Below are positions 58,057 to 64,000 of a stretch of 64,000 bases of DNA, in pieces (position 1 is the first letter of the stretch; each line of letters begins with the position of its first letter). The translations under genes were made by a program, and so were the position numbers. The DNA is from Odiellus spinosus. Taxonomy: Eukaryota > Arthropoda > Arachnida > Opiliones > Phalangiidae. The stretch spans positions 35,069,458 through 35,133,457 of the forward strand of contig OY987225.1 of the NCBI GenBank assembly GCA_963920705.1. The letters run 5' to 3'. Under the pieces are notes generated by a model. The model was not told the origin of the DNA. It saw nothing but the letters and a program-made list of their open reading frames with translations, and ran no database searches.

Positions 58057-61020
58057 GTCAACAAAACACATTTCATTTTCATTTTTTTATTGTCAAAGAA
58101 AAACTGATAAGTACTCGAGTGTAAGTAGCGAATACTCGAACGTCCAGATAATAGTCGAATTCTAGAAGCTGGCTTCGAGTATACGTACGCGTTACGCGAG
58201 TACTTAGGCGTTCCATTTTATGGCCTTCGTTTCTCGTTATTGGCCAATTTTTGCAAATTTTTTATTGTTTTTGCTATTTTTGCGTTGATATTATTTTTTG
58301 CACGTATTGATAAATATTTCTATCGTCCACTAGGGGTAGTAGTGGCGCCTAATTTAATTTTAAACCCTAATTAGGCGTAATTTCCAAACCAGAATTCATT
58401 TTTAATTTTTTAATATTATTCCCCCGAATGTCGTCTTTACTCTTGGCGTTACTGTTGGGCGGGAAAAACATTTCTACAGGGGCTGATAGGATTAACATTA
58501 AATAGTTTCATCCTAAATGTCGGCTTCGCTCTGCCCCAACATTCAATCATTTTTAAGCGAGTATTAACTGTATAGGCTCTAGTGCCATAATAATAATATA
58601 GTATTATTGGGGGAATATTATGAAATCCGTATTTTTACTGTCACGGTAATCTAGTTCTATTTTATGTATTCTGAATTACATTTCCACGTCATAGTTTAAT
58701 TTTCGGTAATTAATTTTAATTACGCTTTTAAGGAGGTAATCCAAATATTTTTATTTAATTTTTTTTAATCAAAATAATTGAACGGCATTGTAGATCGTAT
58801 TCCTAAGCCTTAAATTGCTCCTAATTACCCTGGAAAGTTTGGCGAGCTATATTTCTTAATTACTACCTTGGTTTTGAACCTTAATTACTATAAATTATCA
58901 AGCGCTCTAATTGGAGACGGGTAGATTTTCCGTTTTGATAAAATTATTATCATTATTATTATTATTATTATTAGTTAAGCCGAAAACTAGCATAGGGTGG
59001 TGGTGGTCTCTTTAAAGGGAGGATGAAATGGAATTTTTTAAAATTCCGCTTCTACGTGTTTTTAATAAGACAAGTTTGCCTTTAAAGGGAGGATGAAATG
59101 GAAGTGTTTTTTAAGCTATATTTTTATTTAATAATAATAAAAGTTTGCGTAGAAAAAACGTTCGGAAATTGTACTTATATGAATTGTAAAAATCCAAAAT
59201 TCAAAGAGTGAATTCCTTAGCGCGTGTCGCGGGGATTTTATTAAGCCAAAGGTATCCATTGGGAGCCTTTTCGTTGGTCAGATTCTCCACGTCATTGAAC
59301 GCCTTAATCGAAAGGCTTCGTATTTTTAGTACAATTTAAACGCGGATCCCGAATATGTCTTAGTTATTTTAAACAGCGAAATTAATCGATAAATCTTTTA
59401 ATTTTGCGTTTCATCCTCCCTTTAAGAAGCTCGCGAAACGTTAGTCTCGAGCTTGGGTACATTAACTTCATTTTATTTTTAATAAAAGATTCTCGGTCTT
59501 AAACTAATTACTAGCAAATTAAAGGTAAAGCTTAATTAAATTAGGAAATAAGAGCCATCCCCGCCGAATGCCTGTCTCTACTTGCCACCAGGGGATTCGA
59601 GGGGATTAAGGGGGAAAGGGGAAGGCCCCCTAAGTTTAATTAGTACTAGCTACTATACACTCGATTTATGAGAAAGACAGGAACAAGGGCGGGGGGGGGG
59701 GGGGAGTAAAATAATTTTGCACCTTAATACTTACCTACGTCATTAGTATAATCCAATTAAATAATACCCCAAGCGCCTTATAAGAGTTAAGATCCCCTCT
59801 CTTGTCATTCGAGAGCGAAACTAAGTAACTTAATTAATACTGTTACGTAATTATTTTTAAAATATGAATATTTCGTAAATTTGTATCCGCGACTAATTTT
59901 ATTCGTTCATCAACCCTTTAAAAATTCTCATTTTTCGAGCCGATCTAGACATATAGGTATTTATTATTAACCAAAATTAAATTTTATTAAGAAACGTTAT
60001 AGTTTTTAATCTATTAATAGTTTTAAACAGAAGGCATTAGCCAATGAAACTCTCCTATTTTGAGTAGGCTTTCATCCGCTTCTATTTTAATTTATTATTC
60101 ATTAACAACGGAAGGGGCTATTTCAATTTATTAACTAACAATAGTTAAAATAAAACACAACGGGCTTGAAAGTAGAGATCTTATACGTTAAGAAAATCTT
60201 TGTCTTTTTCTATTTGTTCGCTCGAAGTTGAGAAAACGAGAAAAGCGCGGGAAATTACCGCGCGACTTTTTACGAAAAAAAAAAACTGCTCTTTCCTGGT
60301 AACGTTATTAAGTCCCGGTACGGATGGGGTAGAAAGGTACCGAAGTAATTGTACTATTTATTCGCTTTAGCTTCGAAGGCGTTACGTCTTTCTTCGCCAA
60401 TACCCTCGTTAAAATTAAGCGTGCTAGAGGTAAGGGGATGAAGGGTAGAAGGGGGTGGAGCTTCTTTTCTGGTCGTTAGTGTTAATTACGTTTCGCCGCA
60501 GCACGGTGGATGCTATAAGCGAGACCTACCTGACATTTCGCGTCCTCTTGAAAGGGGGGGGGGGGGGTTCGGGGTGAGGTAGGTTTTAAGGGCCATTTCG
60601 ACAGCCTACTAATTATCGGATCAGCTCCTCTTCGCCACCCACTGGTGACGAAATACCCGATGGGCTCCGAACGAGAAAAAGACTCAATTATAGATCCCCC
60701 CTCTCTCTCTCTCTCCTTCCCCCCCCCCTCGCCCGAAAGACAACTTTAACCAGTTTTACTATATATACTTAAGCTATTTATAGATTTATCAGACGAAATT
60801 GATTTTTTTTTTTCACCAAACTTAATCCGGTTAAGAGTTTTCTCGGTATATTTGTCGGGAAATTAACGCCAAGTTTCGTGATGGTTTAATTAAATACTCT
60901 AAACTTACGAATAAAGGCGAGTAATAGCGAATTCAATTCGTCCTATTGTCTAGCTCAACCAATTATATTATTCTAATATGTACGATAAAGTGTGGCTTTG
61001 TCGTCTCGCAACTCGAGACT
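58057..61020. other. 3' flank of the EGF gene, no gene seen
   Basis: AT-rich DNA with a third family C repeat (58460-58560), two TTTAAAGGGAGGATGAAATG copies 70 bases apart (59011 and 59081), an ATT run (58950-58975) and G runs (59691, 60547). An alternative last exon of the EGF gene could lie here but I could not identify it. Confidence 0.55.
58460..58560 (+). repeat. Dispersed repeat family C, copy 3
   Basis: ACATTTCTACAGGGGCTGAT, then AACATTAA and CCTAAATGTCGGCTTCGCTC, matching the minus-strand copy at 42575-42780. Confidence 0.85.
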
Positions 61021-61029
61021 CGATGTACA

Positions 61030-61345
61030 ATAAGCGCGCGCGTTTTTATTTTGGCGGGAAAAATCTCGAGACATTTTTAAACGAAGTGATTACGCGGGAA
61101 CGCGTGTTTATATTGGCGGGAAAAATCTCGAGACGTTTTTAAACAAAGTGTCGTACAATAGGGGCGCGTGTTTTTATATTGGCGGGAAAATCCTCGAGAC
61201 GTTTTTAATCAAAGCGTTATATAGGAGCGCGTGTTTTTATATTGGCGGGAAAATAGCTCGAGACCTTTTTAAACGAAGTTTCGTACAATAGGAGCGCGTG
61301 CTTTTCTATAGGCGGGAAAAATTCTCGCGACGTTTTTAATAGAAG
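61030..61345. repeat. ~62-bp tandem repeat, five units
   Basis: Each unit has TATTGGCGGGAAAA, CTCGAGACGTTTTTAA, (C)AAAGTGTCGTACAATAGG and AGCGCGTG. Units differ by small indels, so the array is older than the other satellites here. Confidence 0.9.
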
Positions 61346-62110
61346 CGGTTACGAGTTAGCGCTGGCTTTTTTTTCTAAAGGTTTCGCGCAGCATTCTTCG
61401 TAACGTTGATGAAGGGGTCAAAGGTCGCGGTGTACCGGAGGAGTAGCTCGTAAATTAAGGCTTAGTCGCGTAATATCGGGGTCTCTACTCCGATGATTAA
61501 TGGTCGTAAAGGCTTTCAATTAATCCTTGTCGATTTTGATAAGTCCGGCCGGGGGTAGCGCGTTCTCTCTCTTAATCCGTAATCTAGCTGCCCCGGAATT
61601 GAATCCCCCCTCAACCCCCCTCGTCCACCGAGCACCTGATATCGACGAATCCCCAACCCCCCCCCCCCCATACCCCATACCCTGTAAACCCTTTCCCCAA
61701 TCCCCCGTATATAAAGTGTTGTATATATAAATGCGCGTTTACTAATTGAACTGGGCATAGAACTCGGTTGACAAGGGGGGGCGGAGCTTGGGCGAACGAC
61801 GAGCTTAAACGCGTTTCTCTCCCGCGAGAGACCAAACTTAAGTTAAAGTTATTAATTAAATTCGAACGATTAGAAAGGTCAAATCGGTTTCTGGCGAACG
61901 ATCCACCATTAAGCCACGTTCGCGCCTACAAGAACATCATTTAGATAAGCGCTTATCAAACCTATATGGACACCTATATCTTAATAGATAAAGACGCGTA
62001 ACACGAGCTTAAATCGATTTTAATCGATAAAAATCGATTTGGATGCGCGCTTTAATTAAAACCGCGTAGAAAATAACGAGGTGGGCCAGGAAGGTAATAA
62101 ACTCGCTGAC
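61346..62110. other. Non-repetitive stretch without a gene
   Basis: C-rich patch at 61600-61700 creates short open frames on both strands; nothing recognisable. Confidence 0.5.
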
Positions 62111-62116
62111 CAACTT

Positions 62117-62262
62117 AAAATTATAATTTCTGTCAAAAATTATAATTTCTGTCAAAAATTATAATTTCTGTCAAAAATTATAATTTCTGTCAAAAATTAT
62201 AATTTCTGTCAAAAATTATAATTTCTGTCAAAAATTATAATTTCTGTCAAAAATTATTTAAC
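62117..62262. repeat. 18-bp minisatellite, eight near-perfect units
   Basis: Perfect units of AAAATTATAATTTCTGTC. Lack of divergence suggests recent or ongoing expansion. Confidence 0.96.
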
Positions 62263-62376
62263 AACGTGTTACAAATACGATTAACGAATTAGTTTAAGTT
62301 AATTATTAGTAGTTTTTTACATTTTTTACTCCGTGAACCTTGAGGGAAACGTAAAATCATAAGTAACATAGTAAAA

Positions 62377-62470
62377 GGTTGCAACAGGTCAGGGAAAAGT
62401 CAGGGAATTTGAAAATGAACCAAAAAAGTCAGGGAATTTGAATCTGTAAAAACATGCTGCAACCCTGTTT
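62377..62470. mobile_element. Short GTCAGGG element (internal deletion copy)
   Basis: GGTTGCAACAGGTCAGGGAA at the left and GCTGCAACCCTG at the right frame only about 94 bases. The right end matches the end of 30718-31083, so this is a deleted member of that family. Confidence 0.75.
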
Positions 62471-63149
62471 GTACGCGAGAGATCCTTAATGGCATACTTC
62501 TGTCTATTATATTACTCGTGATTATATTAAATAAGGTCAACTAATTTCTTGGTATAGTTGGAACGAGGCTTAATTTCCAAATCATAAAGCGATTCTCGGG
62601 AACTGCTTTTAATTGACAGCGCGCTTAAAGCTAGGGATCCCCGCCACCCTATTTATCGGCGCTGTCATCGAGTATTTGAGATAAAAGGGAGAGCTCGGTA
62701 CCTGATGTCAATTGCGGGTGAAAACTCTAATATTGATTGGTTCCGATTTGGAATACGATATCTTTGGTAGTTTTAAACTGGAAATTAGTTTCCAATACGA
62801 ACCTAATAGTTTTAATGGTTCGCGCCCCGATACTATATAAGCATTTAAGCTTGAGAAACGCGGCTCAATTTGCCCGAATAAATTTTAGTTTTCCATTTCT
62901 AGACCCCTTATTAGAAAGTTAACATCAATTTCGACATCTCGAACGTCTATCGATTGCTATTTCAGTCACTAGATTTCCTCTATTAATAAGTATTTTTCTT
63001 ATTGGACAAATGTCCAATGACCCCCCCCCCCCCTCTCAAAAATAAAAAGTTACGGGACATTTGGAAAATTTATTGGACAATGTCCAGTGACTTGAGCGTA
63101 TTTCCGTCCCTGACTATATCTCTAGCGGGTTTGTCTTAAGATATTCGGT

Positions 63150-63355
63150 TATATGGACCTGGAAATTTCAGGGAAATATTTGTAATTAACCTGGAAATTT
63201 CAGGGAAATATTTTTAATTAACCTGGAAATTTCAGGGAAATATTTTTAATTAACCTGGAAATTTCAGGGAAATATTTTTAATTAACCTGGAAATTTCGGG
63301 GAAATATTTTTAATTAACCTGGAAATTTCAGGGAAATATTTGTAAATTAAGCTGG
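63150..63355. repeat. 32-bp minisatellite, about six units
   Basis: Units of AACCTGGAAATTTCAGGGAA followed by ATATTTTTAATT. Each unit carries a small palindrome (CCTGGAAATTTCAGG). Confidence 0.94.
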
Positions 63356-64000
63356 GAAATTGAGGGAACCTTATATATATGTATGGAGCTTTTAGTATAG
63401 TTGGCGCCATTTGTATATGGTATTCATCGTAATTGGAGGGCCTATAGTAGCTATTGTCTAATATTCCACCGCGAGTTGACTGCGGCCTCGAAGCTATTCC
63501 TCCTCTCTTTATCTCTCGGTCAACGAATCGTACAGATAAGTTAGATAAGGCGCGGTGTTTAGTCTGGACCTTTGTTCCCGCTCGGACTCGATTTGAGGCT
63601 GGAATTTGAGGCGATCTTGGCAATTAAACCCGTATAATTGGGGAGGGCTTCTTAATGTTTCATTAGCGCCACGACTCGGTACGTGTTATACGGAAATAGC
63701 TAAGCCTCGTCTCTCTTAGCTCGATTATTCCCTCGGACAAACTTAGACCTAAACAGACCCGAAGAGAAAAGAGTTTTCCCGCCGCCATTTCGACTCGACT
63801 CAAAATCAAACAAATTAAGAAAAAATATTAAGCATTTAAAGTGGAGAATTTTCTGTCTCAAGTCTTTCTTTTATTCTCATTTTTAATTGGACAAAAGTAA
63901 GGAACGGATGCTATTTAGGACTAAGTACTTTTGTTGGTCAGAGACGACGTCGAATGTCCTCCCAGCTCGCTTTAAGGAAAGAAATTCGAGAGATCATCAT
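63356..64000. other. Window end, no gene seen
   Basis: Contains a segment related to 47918-48123 (63487-63545) and otherwise unremarkable sequence. No exon recognised on either strand. Confidence 0.5.

Noticed and set aside
1..64000. tRNA genes, rRNA, CRISPR arrays, prokaryotic operons, viral or reverse-transcriptase coding sequence
   Set aside because: Looked for by eye (cloverleaf B-box, spaced identical repeats, polymerase motifs) and not found; a covariance-model or profile search could still reveal a short RNA gene.

Overview
This window is a piece of an animal nuclear genome. It is AT-rich and its genes are split into many small exons. Exons follow GT-AG rules with one GC-AG intron, there are no operon-like gene blocks, and simple repeats are abundant. 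The coding content (a collagen prolyl 4-hydroxylase alpha subunit, a fatty acyl-CoA reductase with the metazoan layout, the kinetochore protein MIS12, a myristoylated SH2 protein and a membrane-anchored EGF-repeat protein) fits an invertebrate. I cannot place it to phylum. Many runs of 9 to 14 G or C in an AT-rich background and arrays of the type TTAGGTCAGG are characteristic of this genome.

Layout. 1-2917 (+): 3' part of a P4HA gene, 11 exons visible. 3893-6827 (+): complete 9-exon fatty acyl-CoA reductase of 547 residues. 9018-12787 (+): 4-exon gene for a 198-residue protein with an N-myristoylation signal and an SH2 domain whose FLVR arginine is replaced by tyrosine. 13086-14100 (+): MIS12, five exons, last exon unresolved. 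15131-18937 (-): complete 7-exon agmatinase of 353 residues, convergent with MIS12. 18938-36736: about 18 kb in which I find no credible gene, only satellites, DNA-transposon remnants and homopolymer runs. 36737-58056 (+): 8-exon, 607-residue type I membrane protein with seven EGF repeats, with a first intron of almost 10 kb. 58057-64000: no credible gene, several minisatellites.

Mobile DNA. Two families of non-autonomous inverted-repeat elements are present in two copies each (2451-2772 and 38061-38397; 7203-7483 and 10593-10895). All four are bounded by an exact 7-bp target duplication ending in AC and start with CA. Other dispersed families include a CAGGG-ended, GTCAGGG-rich family, a family ending in GCCGCGTTCACAC, an ETFLQGLI-like repeat in three copies, and a short motif (consensus TTTCATYCTCCCTTTAAA) scattered many times over the window. 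No transposase or reverse transcriptase coding sequence was found.

The genes do not form a pathway. They look like ordinary neighbours: ER collagen modification, lipid reduction, signalling, chromosome segregation, polyamine or guanidine metabolism, and cell-surface signalling. All exon joins were made by eye from splice sites, reading phase and family similarity; no alignment or transcript was available.
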